Assembly: GCA_030042855.1 (NCBI GenBank)
Contig: JASHYU010000097.1
Coordinates: forward strand, 1-16,968
Source of the DNA: Thermoplasmata archaeon
Lineage (GTDB): Archaea > Thermoplasmatota > Thermoplasmata > UBA184
Direction of reading: 5' to 3'
DNA length: 16,968 nt
Positions 1 to 7,646 of this stretch are shown here, piece after piece. Under the pieces are notes generated by a model that saw nothing but the letters and a program-made list of their open reading frames with translations, was not told the origin of the DNA and did not search any database. Position 1 is the first letter of the stretch. Each line of letters starts with the position of its first letter. The position numbers and the translations under genes were made by a program.

Positions 1-1281
1 CAGTGGATCGTCACGGGCTACGCGCTCACGTTCGGGTCGTTGCTGCTCCTGGGAGGGCGGATCGGCGACCTGCTCGGCCGCCGACGGTTGCTCGAGATCG
101 GGCTCGGGGGGTTCGGGGTCGCATCGCTCGTCTGTGGTCTCTCGGTTTCGCCCGCGATGCTCATCGGCGCCCGGCTCGTGCAGGGTGCCGCGGCGGCGCT
201 CGTCTCCCCGTCGGCGCTGGCGTTGCTCGCGGCCACGAACGCCGAAGGGCCGGCCCGGAACCGGGCCGTGAGCCTCTTTCAGGCGGCGACCGCCGCGGGC
301 GCCTCCGCCGGGGTCGTCGCCGGAGGCATCCTCGTCGAGTTCGTGGGCTGGCGGTCGATCTTCCTGGTCAACGTGCCGATCGTCGTGGTCCTGGTGCTGT
401 TGATCCGGGGGGTGATCCCCTCCGACACGACCTTCGGTCATCCGAAACTGGACCTGGTCGGCGCGGCGCTGGTGACCGCCAGTGGCGCCGCCCTCATCTA
501 CGGGCTGAGCAGCGGGGAGGAGAGCGGGTTCGCCTCGTTCGCCACGCTCCTCGCGCTCGTGGGCGCCGGGATCTTCGCGGGGCTCTTCGTGATGGTCGAG
601 CGGAGGGCGAGCTCGCCGATGCTGCCGTTCTCGTACTTCCGACCGCCCACGCACCGGGCCTCGATCGGCGCGACGGCCCTGGTCGGGGCCGTCATCGTGT
701 CGTACGTGTACTTCGTCTCTCTGTACCTTCAGAAGGTCCTGGGATTCTCCCCGCTCTTCACCGGCCTCGCGGTGATCCCATCGACCGCGACCGTCGTGGT
801 CGTCTCGACGCTCGCCACCCGGCGCGCGATCGGTCGGCTCGGCGTGAAGTGGACCCTCTTGCTGGGACTGGGACTGATCGCGGCCGGCCAGCTGTGGTTC
901 GCGCAGATCTCCGTGAGCGGGAGTTACCTCGTCAACGTGTTGCCCGGACAGGTCCTGACGGCCGGCGGCATCGCGCTCTCGCTCCCGGCCGCCGCGATCG
1001 GGGCGACGAGCGGGGTCCCCGGGTCGGAGCAGGGTCTCGCGAGCGGCCTCCTCAACACCGGACAGCAGATGGGCGCCGCCGTGGGGCTCGCCGTGCTCGC
1101 CACGGTCGCGGCGGCCTGGACGGTCCGGACGGGATCGCTGTCGGCCGGCTACGCCCTCGCCTATCTGTGCGGCACGGGGTTCGCGCTCGTCGCGGTGATC
1201 TGGGTCGCCTCCCGCCTCAATCACGCGGTCTGCCAGCAGGAGCTCGCGCGGCAACGCAAGGCGGAAGGCGTCGAGACCTGA
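1..1281 (+). CDS. DHA2-type MFS multidrug exporter, 5'-truncated by window edge
   Basis: The reading frame is open from base 1 and ends at the TGA at 1279-1281, giving 426 visible residues. The first visible residues (QWIVTGYALTFGSLLLLGGR) correspond to the second transmembrane helix of EmrB/QacA-type drug:H+ antiporters, so roughly 45-50 N-terminal residues including the first helix lie outside the window. The loop motif GGRIGDLLGRRR (fragment residues 18-29) is MFS motif A. GARLVQGAAAALVSPSALALL further on matches the conserved helix-4/5 region of the DHA2 family. The rest is a run of hydrophobic helices, consistent with 12-14 transmembrane segments. Proton-driven export of drugs or small molecules across the cytoplasmic membrane is inferred from the family; the substrate cannot be read. 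The ATG at 40 is only an internal methionine. Confidence 0.9.
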   Translation, partial: QWIVTGYALTFGSLLLLGGRIGDLLGRRRLLEIGLGGFGVASLVCGLSVSPAMLIGARLVQGAAAALVSPSALALLAATNAEGPARNRAVSLFQAATAAGASAGVVAGGILVEFVGWRSIFLVNVPIVVVLVLLIRGVIPSDTTFGHPKLDLVGAALVTASGAALIYGLSSGEESGFASFATLLALVGAGIFAGLFVMVERRASSPMLPFSYFRPPTHRASIGATALVGAVIVSYVYFVSLYLQKVLGFSPLFTGLAVIPSTATVVVVSTLATRRAIGRLGVKWTLLLGLGLIAAGQLWFAQISVSGSYLVNVLPGQVLTAGGIALSLPAAAIGATSGVPGSEQGLASGLLNTGQQMGAAVGLAVLATVAAAWTVRTGSLSAGYALAYLCGTGFALVAVIWVASRLNHAVCQQELARQRKAEGVET

Positions 1282-1425
1282 GCCGAGCTCGGGACCGCCG
1301 CGTCTAGTGCGACGAAGGCGCACGACGACTTCCACGCCGCCCCGCACCCGCGTCGGAGGGATCCGAGTGGTCGATGGCGTCGTTCATTGTTCGAGGAGCG
1401 ACGCAGAGCTATCTCGCACGCACGC

Positions 1426-1650
1426 GTGCCGAGCTTTGTGAGCCGCGCCGACCCGTCGATTCGAGTCTCGCAAGAGACGCTTCGGCGTCTCGAGCGATTT
1501 CGCCGGGAGTTCCGGACGGAGACGGCGGAGGCGACCATTCGAAAGCGGATCCGGGAGCGCGGATCGGCGGCCATCGCGAGCAGGGTCGGGCGCGGAAAGG
1601 GCCATCTGCGTCTCTCCTCGCAGGCCGATCGATTCGATTCTCACCGCTGA
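1426..1650 (+). CDS. VapB-like ribbon-helix-helix antitoxin (probable)
   Basis: A small ORF of about 74 codons from GTG 1426 (alternatives GTG 1438 or TTG 1387; none has a clear ribosome-binding site). Its core, SIRVSQETLRRLERFRREF followed by TAEATIRKRIRERG, has the pattern of short ribbon-helix-helix antitoxins: a beta strand of alternating hydrophobic residues, then two helices. The tail ending in ADRFDSHR resembles the C-terminal toxin-binding tail (DRLDS-type) of archaeal VapB antitoxins. The reading frame that begins inside its last codons encodes the start of a PIN-domain VapC, the gene order of vapBC modules. Expected role: DNA-binding autorepressor and neutraliser of the adjacent PIN RNase. 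Since the toxin is truncated, this may be an orphan antitoxin. The family call rests on pattern recognition, not an alignment. Confidence 0.6.
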   Translation: MPSFVSRADPSIRVSQETLRRLERFRREFRTETAEATIRKRIRERGSAAIASRVGRGKGHLRLSSQADRFDSHR

Positions 1651-1723
1651 CACGTTCGCGTGGATCGAGATCCTCCGTGACTCGCCAAGCGGTCCCTCGC
1701 ACGCGCGGGAGCCAAAGCGCTAA
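1637..1723 (+). pseudogene. Truncated VapC PIN-domain toxin (N-terminal fragment)
   Basis: In the frame starting at 1637 the DNA encodes ILTADTFAWIEILRDSPSG, then nine unrelated residues and TAA at 1721-1723. This closely matches the start of VapC toxins ('MIL-DT-AWIE-LRGSP-G'), with the first catalytic Asp in TADTFAW. A VapC is normally about 125-140 residues; here only some 19 residues are PIN-like and the other acidic residues are absent. No ATG/GTG/TTG is present at the expected start (the codon is ATT). The fragment overlaps the 3' end of the upstream antitoxin ORF, as in intact vapBC operons. I read it as a decayed or deletion-truncated toxin gene; the CMD-family gene begins 42 bases further on. 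Confidence 0.6.
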
Positions 1724-1764
1724 GCTCAGGTTCCTGGGTGCCGGGGTACGGGGAGACCCGACCG

Positions 1765-2076
1765 ATGTACGACATGCACAATCTCCGACGGCTGAAGACG
1801 ATCGAGGCGAGCGCGCCGGAAGCGATGAAGGCGTTCTGGGCGTTCGACAAGGCCGCCCTCGCGGACGGCGCCATTCCGGTGAAGTACAAGGAGCTCATGG
1901 CGTGCGCCGTGGCCTTCACGACGCAATGCCCGTACTGCATCGAGGTGCACTCGAAGCGAGCGCGCGAGGCCGGAGCGTCGGACCCGGAGATGGCCGAGGT
2001 CGTGGCCGTCGCGGCCGCTCTGCGGGCCGGTGCGGCCGTCACCCACGGGACGCACGCGTTCGCCGACCCCCGGTAG
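1765..2076 (+). CDS. Carboxymuconolactone decarboxylase (AhpD-like) family protein
   Basis: A 103-residue protein. Start ATG 1765 is chosen because a GGGGAG element lies about 8 bases upstream and because the frame before it (back to GTG 1738) has no conserved content. The family signature is clear: E43 followed by CPYCIEVH, giving Cys55, Cys58 and His62, the redox CxxC plus His arrangement of AhpD-type alkylhydroperoxidase cores. Length fits the single-domain CMD family, which forms all-helical oligomers. Likely role: thiol-based peroxide reduction or a related redox reaction in the cytoplasm; members vary and the substrate cannot be deduced. It stands alone between the broken vapBC locus and the convergent cAMP operon, whose last stop is only 43 bases away. 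Confidence 0.88.
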   Translation: MYDMHNLRRLKTIEASAPEAMKAFWAFDKAALADGAIPVKYKELMACAVAFTTQCPYCIEVHSKRAREAGASDPEMAEVVAVAAALRAGAAVTHGTHAFADPR

Positions 2077-2119
2077 CGAGTTCCGAGATCCGACCCGGGA
2101 CTAAGGGGTCCGGAGGCCG

Positions 2120-2554
2120 TCACTCGGTCAGCGTCGAGCGGGCCGGCCGCAATCGCTCCACGACCGCCTCGAAGTTCTTCGGATCCGAGCTCGGATCGAT
2201 CCCGAGCACCTCCCAGAACGAGGGCCGGTCGAGGATCAGGCAATCCACCTCGGTCGTGGCGCGGACGTCGGCCGTCCGCGGCTGGGCCTCGAGCAGCGCG
2301 GATTCCCCGAAGAACTGGCCCGGCAGGAGGGTGGCCACGGCCTGCCCCGATCGCAGGACGTCCGCGGCACCGCCCAGGATCAGGTAGAATCCCAGTCCCT
2401 GCTCTCCCTCTCGGACGATCGCCACGCCCCGGGAGTAGGTTCGCTCGGCCGCCCGCGCCGCGAGCTGTTCGAGATGGGAACGGTCCAGGGTCGCGAACAG
2501 CGGCACCTTTCCGAGCATCGCCACCCGGCGGGAAACATCTCCCGGAGACGTCAT
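2120..2554 (-). CDS. Cyclic nucleotide-binding (CRP/CAP-like) domain protein
   Basis: A 144-residue protein, essentially one cyclic-nucleotide-binding domain (about residues 14-120) plus a short C-terminal tail. There is no DNA-binding HTH, kinase or channel part. The phosphate-binding cassette is easily recognised: FFGESALLEAQPRTADV (residues 81-97), with Glu84 for the ribose 2'-OH and Arg93 for the cyclic phosphate. An upstream beta-barrel segment reads VAIVREGEQGLGFYLILGGAADV. It begins 30 bases after the stop of the adenylate cyclase gene on the same strand, so the two are almost certainly co-transcribed. The natural inference is that it is a cAMP sensor or buffer acting through a partner protein. 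Ligand is inferred from context. Confidence 0.9.
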   Translation of the reverse strand: MTSPGDVSRRVAMLGKVPLFATLDRSHLEQLAARAAERTYSRGVAIVREGEQGLGFYLILGGAADVLRSGQAVATLLPGQFFGESALLEAQPRTADVRATTEVDCLILDRPSFWEVLGIDPSSDPKNFEAVVERLRPARSTLTE

Positions 2555-2584
2555 GGTGCGTCGGTCACCGGCATCGCCTCCGTT

Positions 2585-4567
2585 CTATCCCGAAGTTCCC
2601 GGCCCCATCGGGCTGGGGCCGACCGAACCGACCGGTGACGGTCCCATCGAGTCCGGAAGGTGGAGCCGCTCGAGCATCGAGTGGAACTCGGGGTCCGCGC
2701 GAATCGGGTCGAAGGCCATGAGCTGGTAGTCGAACCAGAGCGCCCGCATGCCGTCGCGGTAGTCCCGGTCGAGCCAGACGAACGCGTGGTCCCGGTCGCC
2801 GATCGCCGCGTAGAGCGCGGCGATGCGCGAGGCGTTCACGTACGTCCCGTGGGAGGGCGCGAGCGTCTCCGCGATGAGCCGCTGGGCCTCCGCCGGCTCG
2901 CCGAGCCGGGCCCAGAGGACAGCCCGGTTCATCCGGTCGTAGTCGCTCACGTCCCCGGCGGAGAGCTCCGCCTCCCGGCGGGCGTCGACCCAGCGTCCGG
3001 CGCGGGCGTAGATGGTGCCGAGATCGATGTGCGGCCCGGGATCCCGCGGGTTCCGGTCCCGCTCCTCCTCGGCGGCCGAGAGCGCGGCCTCGAGCTCGCC
3101 GGCCGCGAAGTGGGCGTCCATGAGCCGCACCTTGGGGAGCGACCACAGGGGGTCGAGCTCGATCGTTCGGCGGAGCTGATCGGCCGCCTCGTCGAACCGC
3201 TGCAGGCTCGCGAGCAGGGTCGCGTACCAGAAGTGGGCGCTCGCGTTGCTCGGGTTGATCGAGATCGCCCACTTGAACTCGCGCTCGGACGTCGTCCAGT
3301 CCTGCGACTGCTGCAGCGCGAGGTTCCCCTTCGCCGTGTGCGCCTCCGAGGAGTTGGGGTCGAGCTCGAGCGCCTTCGCGACGAGTTCCCGCGCGCGGGG
3401 GAACGCGTCCGACGGCGCGATCGTCTCGCCCGCGAGGAGGACGCAGATGTTCGCGAGCGCGGAGTACGGCGGCGGGTACCCGGGGTCGAGCCGGATCGCC
3501 TCCTCGAAGTACGTGATCGAGTCGCGGTACCCCTCGTACGTCGCCTGGTGGGCCGCGCTGATCCCCTTCAAGTAGCGCTCGTACGCCTCCTGGCTCGAGG
3601 GGGCGTTCCGCCGCAGGGTCGCCCGGTCGGGGTCGAGGAGCTCGAGGCGCAGGGCGACCGCCGTGCGCTCGGCGATCTCGGTCTGGACCGCGAAGATGTC
3701 GGCGAGGTCCCGGTCGTAGGAGTCGGCCCAGATCGGCTCCTGGCTCGAGGAGTCGAACAGCTGGAGCGAGATCCGGAGCCGTCCGCCGGCCTTGCGCACG
3801 CTCCCCTCGAGGACCGAGCCGACGTCGAGCTCCGCGCCGATCTCGGTCACGGACTTCTCGGCGAGCTTGAGCCCGCTGACCGAACTGCGCGCGATGACCC
3901 GGAGGTCCCGGATCTTGGATAGGGTGGTGATGAGCTCCTCCGTCAGCCCGTCGGCGAGGTAGGCGTCAGACGGATCCGGACTGATGTTGCGGAGCGGCAG
4001 GACGGCGATCCGGGTGCGGGACGCCTCGCCGGACGGCGCTCCCGCGCCGTCCCACGGCAGCGTGACGCGGTAGAGGTCGAGGGGGAAGCGCACGTTCTTG
4101 AGCTTCTTCGGGGCGAGCTTCTCGATCGGGTTCGGGATCTTGTTGCGGACCTGGGCGTAGACCTGGTCGGAGATGCAGATCCCGCCGGCGCGGGCGGCCG
4201 TCTCGATGCGCGCCGCGAGATTGACCGTGTCGCCGAAGATGTCCTCCCCGCGCGCCTCGACGTCGCCGATGTGGACGCCGATCCGGAGCGAGATCGGGGG
4301 GCCGGTCGACACCTCGTTGCGCTCGTGGAGGCGCCGGTGGATGTCGACCGCGCACTGGACGGCGTGGAGCGCACTGTCGAACTCGACGAGAAAGCCGTCC
4401 CCGGTCGACTTGACCTCCCGGCCCTGGTCCGCCGCGATGACCGGCCGGACGAGCGCCTCCTGCTCGTGGAGCAGCTTCAGGGCGGCCGCCTCGTCCGCTT
4501 GCGCGGCCGCCGTGAACCCCACCATGTCGGTGAACATCACCGCGGCGAGCCGACGGGTCGCTTCCAC
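2585..4567 (-). CDS. Class III adenylate cyclase with TolB-like and TPR regions
   Basis: The chosen start is GTG 4567 (660 residues): a T-rich TATA-like box (4585-4595) lies about 23-25 nt upstream, as for a leaderless mRNA. A longer frame to TTG 4639 would place that box inside the gene. Residues 1-165 are a class III cyclase domain with a complete active site: metal-binding Asp14 (FTDMVGFT) and Asp57 (KSTGDGF), adenine-specifying Lys53 and Asp109 (EDIFG), and transition-state Asn116 and Arg120 (TVNLAAR). The Lys/Asp pair predicts ATP to cAMP rather than cGMP. Residues 186-305 (RIAVLPLRNISPDPSDAYLA onward) are the TolB-N-like region seen in bacterial TPR cyclases. Residues about 320-640 are tandem TPRs, the likely input or scaffold. 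No membrane segment is visible, so it should be cytosolic. A cNMP-binding gene follows 30 bp downstream. Confidence 0.93.
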   Translation of the reverse strand: MEATRRLAAVMFTDMVGFTAAAQADEAAALKLLHEQEALVRPVIAADQGREVKSTGDGFLVEFDSALHAVQCAVDIHRRLHERNEVSTGPPISLRIGVHIGDVEARGEDIFGDTVNLAARIETAARAGGICISDQVYAQVRNKIPNPIEKLAPKKLKNVRFPLDLYRVTLPWDGAGAPSGEASRTRIAVLPLRNISPDPSDAYLADGLTEELITTLSKIRDLRVIARSSVSGLKLAEKSVTEIGAELDVGSVLEGSVRKAGGRLRISLQLFDSSSQEPIWADSYDRDLADIFAVQTEIAERTAVALRLELLDPDRATLRRNAPSSQEAYERYLKGISAAHQATYEGYRDSITYFEEAIRLDPGYPPPYSALANICVLLAGETIAPSDAFPRARELVAKALELDPNSSEAHTAKGNLALQQSQDWTTSEREFKWAISINPSNASAHFWYATLLASLQRFDEAADQLRRTIELDPLWSLPKVRLMDAHFAAGELEAALSAAEEERDRNPRDPGPHIDLGTIYARAGRWVDARREAELSAGDVSDYDRMNRAVLWARLGEPAEAQRLIAETLAPSHGTYVNASRIAALYAAIGDRDHAFVWLDRDYRDGMRALWFDYQLMAFDPIRADPEFHSMLERLHLPDSMGPSPVGSVGPSPMGPGTSG

Positions 4568-4583
4568 GCGGCGGGATGCCCCC

Positions 4584-4596
4584 CTATTAAAAAAAC
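4584..4596 (-). promoter_or_regulatory. TATA-like box of the adenylate cyclase operon
   Basis: On the minus strand this reads TTTTTTTAATA followed by a run of G, an obvious AT island in GC-rich surroundings. Its centre is about 23-25 nt upstream of GTG 4567, the spacing expected between a TATA box and the first base of a leaderless archaeal mRNA. It supports the shorter start of the cyclase. Confidence 0.55.
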
Positions 4597-4944
4597 CCCG
4601 CCGAGGGCCCCGGTTCCGAACGGGGCCGCGGAGAAGCAAATTCTATTGAACACTCTGCAAAACGACGTGGCGACGTCGGCGAAAAAGCCGGAAGAGGACG
4701 AACCGTGCCTCGGCCCTCTCCGGGCAGAGCCGATCGTGCGCCTTGGACAGAGGACCGCGCAGGAGCCCGTCCTAGCCCGGCTGCTCGACCTGGGAGAGTC
4801 CGAGAGCGAACGCGATAGCGCCCCGTCGAAGAGACCGATAGCCCTGCGGAAGCTCCCCGGACTCTGCGGAGCGGCCGTCCCTACGGGCGGGCCGAGCCGG
4901 GGAGGGATGATCGACGCCTCGGTCTACGGACCGGCCGATCGAGC
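4597..4944. other. Intergenic region with no recognised gene
   Basis: About 350 bases between the cyclase promoter and the PIN-domain remnant. All six frames were considered. The plus-strand open frame is the antisense shadow of the cyclase running on, and its translation (AKKPEEDEPCLGPLRAEPI and so on) resembles nothing known. The ATG at 4907 has GGAGGG just before it but opens a frame with no recognisable product. An AT-rich patch lies at 4636-4665. No terminator, RNA gene or repeat was recognised. Confidence 0.5.
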
Positions 4945-5133
4945 GTACTCCCGGATTCGGGTGTCGTATTTGCGTTCCTCAATCGGGACGACGCCCGACG
5001 TGGCGAGGCCGACGCGTTGGTGAGTTCCATCCCGCACGGGGAGTTCGTGCACCCGCTCGTGACCGACCACGGGGTGGGTGAGCTGTTCCCGCGAATCCGC
5101 GGGCAGCTCCGGCCTTCGGGTCAAACCGCGTAG
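4945..5133 (+). pseudogene. PIN-domain (VapC-like) gene remnant lacking a start codon
   Basis: The frame read from 4945 gives VLPDSGVVFAFLNRDDARRG, then a segment containing GEFVHPLVTDHGVGEL, and ends at TAG 5131-5133. This resembles the first half of PIN-domain RNases ('PDTNV-FAFLNRDD-RH-EA', later 'LVTDYVV-EL'), with the first Asp (PDSG) and the middle Glu (VGEL) in place. The C-terminal half with the remaining acidic residues is missing, and length is 62 residues against a usual 130 or so. The expected start position is GTA, and no ATG, GTG or TTG is available in frame nearby. Its last 13 bases overlap the convergent PBP gene. No antitoxin-like ORF was found upstream. I infer a degenerate toxin gene; a chance resemblance is possible. 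Confidence 0.5.
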
Positions 5134-7646
5134 AACGAGATGTCATCGGCTTCGGCCGCTAGGTTGTTGTTGTTGGCGGGGTCGAGAACGAACGTGATGA
5201 AGCTCTGTTCGAGCCCGGCCGGGGCTGCCGCGGTCACGTACTCGTACTCGAGCCACCCAACATAGGGCGGCGCGGTCGAAGAGCTCAGACCGATCCCGGC
5301 CGCGATCGTCCCGTCCGTACCGAGCGTCGGCACGATGCCGCCATTGCTCCACGCGGCGGACGAATTGCCGGCGCTCTGCCCCACCCCCAGGAACGGAACG
5401 ATCGACACTTCGGTGCTGTTCTCCTGCTCGACATACAGCGACGCGTAGCCGATGGAGTTCGTGGAACCGGACACCGCGCTCACCGCTCCCGCGTCGCCAT
5501 CGACGCTCACGTTCGTGGAGAGGCCGCATTCGGACAGCTCGAAGTAGACGCCGCAGCCGGTGAACCCCAGTCCGGCGGTCGTCGTCGCAAAGCTCGTTGC
5601 GTTGACGGCCCCGAGCAAGCGCGCTGCGAAGGCTTGGTTGCTGTCCTCGTCGGACGATATGCCCGTCGTGACGATACGGGCCGTGGGGGTGGCGCCCCCG
5701 GCGCAGATCGTGAAGCCGCACGGGGAGGCCAGCGGCGAGCCCGACGCGCAGACCAGCTCGGAGTCCCCTTCGCAGGAGGTCCCCGGACCGAGCTCGCCTA
5801 CGGGGGCCTCGGGGAGGCTCGAGCCCTCCACGGTTCCGCACGGGCTCGCACCCGCCACGCAGGCCGGGATCTGTTCCCACTCGAGATCCCCCGCAGGGAG
5901 CTCGTCGAGAGGAGCCGCGGACGTGCTGACTCCGTCGATCGAGGGCGCGATGAGGGTGGGGGTGGTCGAGGAGGCGTGGTCGTAGATCGCGGTCAGGGTG
6001 TCCCAGCTCACGCTCTCGAGTCCGTGCGGATCGCCCGCCGGCACGATCACGCCGACCGCGTCGTACGCGAAGGGAGTGATGACCGCGTTCGGCGAGCACC
6101 CGTACTTCTCCAGCATGGTTAGGTTCTCCGGGATGTCCGTCACCCCAATGTCGATCTGACCCCCGCAGACGGCGATCATTCCGGCCCCGTCCCCTCCCTG
6201 ATCGTTGGAGATCTCGACGTCGCTGTTGTTCTGCTCGAATTGGGTCACGGCGAAGTCGTCAAAGGGATAGGCCGAGACGGACCCTCCCAAGACGAGGGTT
6301 TGCTGGGCAGCGACCTCGAACGTGACGTTCTCGAGAACGTTTCGGCCCTGCACCACGACGCTGCCCGACGCGGGGTCCGGCTCGTACGACCCCACCGACG
6401 CGACGGTGAACGGCCACGTCCCGTTCGCGATGGAGAACCCGATCATCGATCCGGTGGAGTTCTCCTCGCTCCCGGCAAGGGTCACGTTCCACGTCGTGCC
6501 CCCGGCCAGTCCCGATTCGTTGAACGTCACGTCGAATTGCTCGGGCGGGGGCAGGTAGAAGTCCACGGAGATGTTCGCCGCCGCCCCGGTGACGTTCACG
6601 GTCCCCGCCGAGGGGGATCGGTCGAACCCGTGCACGTTCCCCACCTCGAACGGCCACGAGCCGTTGACCGACTCGAACTCGATCGAGTCGGAGCTCGCGC
6701 CACGGGCGCTGCCGTTGTACGTCACCTTCCACTCGGTCGTGGCCGGTAGACCGGTCTCGTTGAACCAGACCGGGAACTCGCCCGGGGCGACCGAGAAGCC
6801 GATCGGGACGGACACGGGCGCGCCGTCGACGTTCACCGTCCCGGACGGCGATGTCGCCACGAACGCCGGGACGGCTCCGACCGAGTAGGGCCAGGTCCCG
6901 TTCGGGGACGGGAACGCGATCGAGGTGCCCGTCGATGCTCGGCTCGTTCCGTTGAAGGTGATGTTCCAGAGGGTGGAGGGCAGGAGCCCGGACTCCTCGA
7001 AGGTGATGGTGTACGTGGTGGGGGGCTGGAGGCTGAACGCGATGGGCACCTCCACGGCCGCGCCGTCGACCACCGCGGTCCCCGACACCGTGGCCGACTC
7101 GAAACCGGCTACGGGGGCGACGGTGTACGGCCAGGACCCGTTGGTCGCCTCGAAGACGATCGAGCTGCTGGTGGAAGCTTGCTCGGTGCCGTTGAACGTC
7201 ACGTTCCAGCTCGTGGCCGCCGGGAGACCGGTCTCATTGAAGGTCACGGCGTACTCCTCGGGTGCGACCGGCGCGAACGTGACCGACTGGCCGACCCCGG
7301 CGCCGTCCACCGTAACGCTGCCCGTCGCGGGGAGCGACCGGAACCCGGGTTCCGGCGCCACCGTGAAGTCGTACGTCCCGTTCGTCTCCTGAAATGATAT
7401 CGTGGGAACCTGGGCCGACTCGGTCGAGGTGCCCAGCGTCACCGACCACATCGTTCCGGTGGGCACGCCGCTCTCCGAGAACGTCACGGCATAGTCGAGC
7501 GGACTCCCCGGACCACGGTTCGCCGGTGCGTGCGAGGATGTGCCATTGAACAGCCGCAGGGTTCCCGTGGCGACCAGGCCGCCGAGCACGACCGCGATGG
7601 CGACCGCGACGGTGAGGATGACCGCCAGACGGAGCCGATACTTCAT
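5121..7646 (-). CDS. Membrane-anchored PstS-like substrate-binding protein with five Ig-like repeats
   Basis: 841 residues from ATG 7646. Residues about 7-32 are a hydrophobic signal-anchor (RLRLAVILTVAVAIAVVLGG), so the rest should lie outside the cell. Residues 51-448 hold five repeats of about 80 residues, each opening with a form of 'VTFNETGLPAATSWNVTFNG', followed by 'F...NGSWPYTV' and 'GTVNVDGA'. These beta-rich modules recur in Thermoplasmata secreted proteins. Residues 449-841 resemble a phosphate-type periplasmic-binding fold: GGSVSAYPFDDFAVTQFEQN, a glycine-rich GGDGAG, and GQIDIGVTDIPE. This part contains a Cys-rich insertion between the two lobes (motifs CVAGASPCG, TSCEG, CASGSPLASPCGFTICAGG). 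N-X-S/T sequons are numerous. No Pst permease or ATPase genes adjoin, so phosphate uptake is unproven; a surface or adhesive binding role is equally possible. Confidence 0.88.
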   Translation of the reverse strand: MKYRLRLAVILTVAVAIAVVLGGLVATGTLRLFNGTSSHAPANRGPGSPLDYAVTFSESGVPTGTMWSVTLGTSTESAQVPTISFQETNGTYDFTVAPEPGFRSLPATGSVTVDGAGVGQSVTFAPVAPEEYAVTFNETGLPAATSWNVTFNGTEQASTSSSIVFEATNGSWPYTVAPVAGFESATVSGTAVVDGAAVEVPIAFSLQPPTTYTITFEESGLLPSTLWNITFNGTSRASTGTSIAFPSPNGTWPYSVGAVPAFVATSPSGTVNVDGAPVSVPIGFSVAPGEFPVWFNETGLPATTEWKVTYNGSARGASSDSIEFESVNGSWPFEVGNVHGFDRSPSAGTVNVTGAAANISVDFYLPPPEQFDVTFNESGLAGGTTWNVTLAGSEENSTGSMIGFSIANGTWPFTVASVGSYEPDPASGSVVVQGRNVLENVTFEVAAQQTLVLGGSVSAYPFDDFAVTQFEQNNSDVEISNDQGGDGAGMIAVCGGQIDIGVTDIPENLTMLEKYGCSPNAVITPFAYDAVGVIVPAGDPHGLESVSWDTLTAIYDHASSTTPTLIAPSIDGVSTSAAPLDELPAGDLEWEQIPACVAGASPCGTVEGSSLPEAPVGELGPGTSCEGDSELVCASGSPLASPCGFTICAGGATPTARIVTTGISSDEDSNQAFAARLLGAVNATSFATTTAGLGFTGCGVYFELSECGLSTNVSVDGDAGAVSAVSGSTNSIGYASLYVEQENSTEVSIVPFLGVGQSAGNSSAAWSNGGIVPTLGTDGTIAAGIGLSSSTAPPYVGWLEYEYVTAAAPAGLEQSFITFVLDPANNNNLAAEADDISFYAV
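6303..7496 (-). repeat. Five tandem ~80-residue protein repeats within the PBP gene
   Basis: Repeat units correspond to residues about 51-129, 131-210, 211-289, 291-369 and 371-448 of the encoded protein. Each carries a [N/E/S]-E-[S/T]-G-[L/V] turn, a conserved Trp, an NG[T/S][W/Y] motif and a glycine-rich V-G turn. DNA identity between units is only moderate and third positions differ, so this is an old protein-level duplication, not a recent nucleotide repeat. Confidence 0.85.

Noticed and set aside
1374..2387. 337-codon plus-strand ORF across the vapBC remnant and the CMD gene
   Set aside because: It runs through three better-supported reading frames in a different phase and has a Ser/Arg/Gly-rich translation with no recognisable domain.
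2660..3922. 420-codon plus-strand ORF opposite the adenylate cyclase gene
   Set aside because: Its translation is Arg/Val/Glu-rich without domains and it lies wholly antisense to a gene with complete catalytic motifs; high GC makes such antisense frames open by chance.
4924..5124. 66-codon minus-strand ORF directly downstream of the PBP gene
   Set aside because: No domain recognised; the opposite strand gives a PIN-like translation over the same bases, a better explanation of the open frame.
6240..6749. Plus-strand ORFs opposite the PBP repeat region
   Set aside because: Antisense to repeats with clear protein-level conservation; the open frames follow from the repeated codon pattern.
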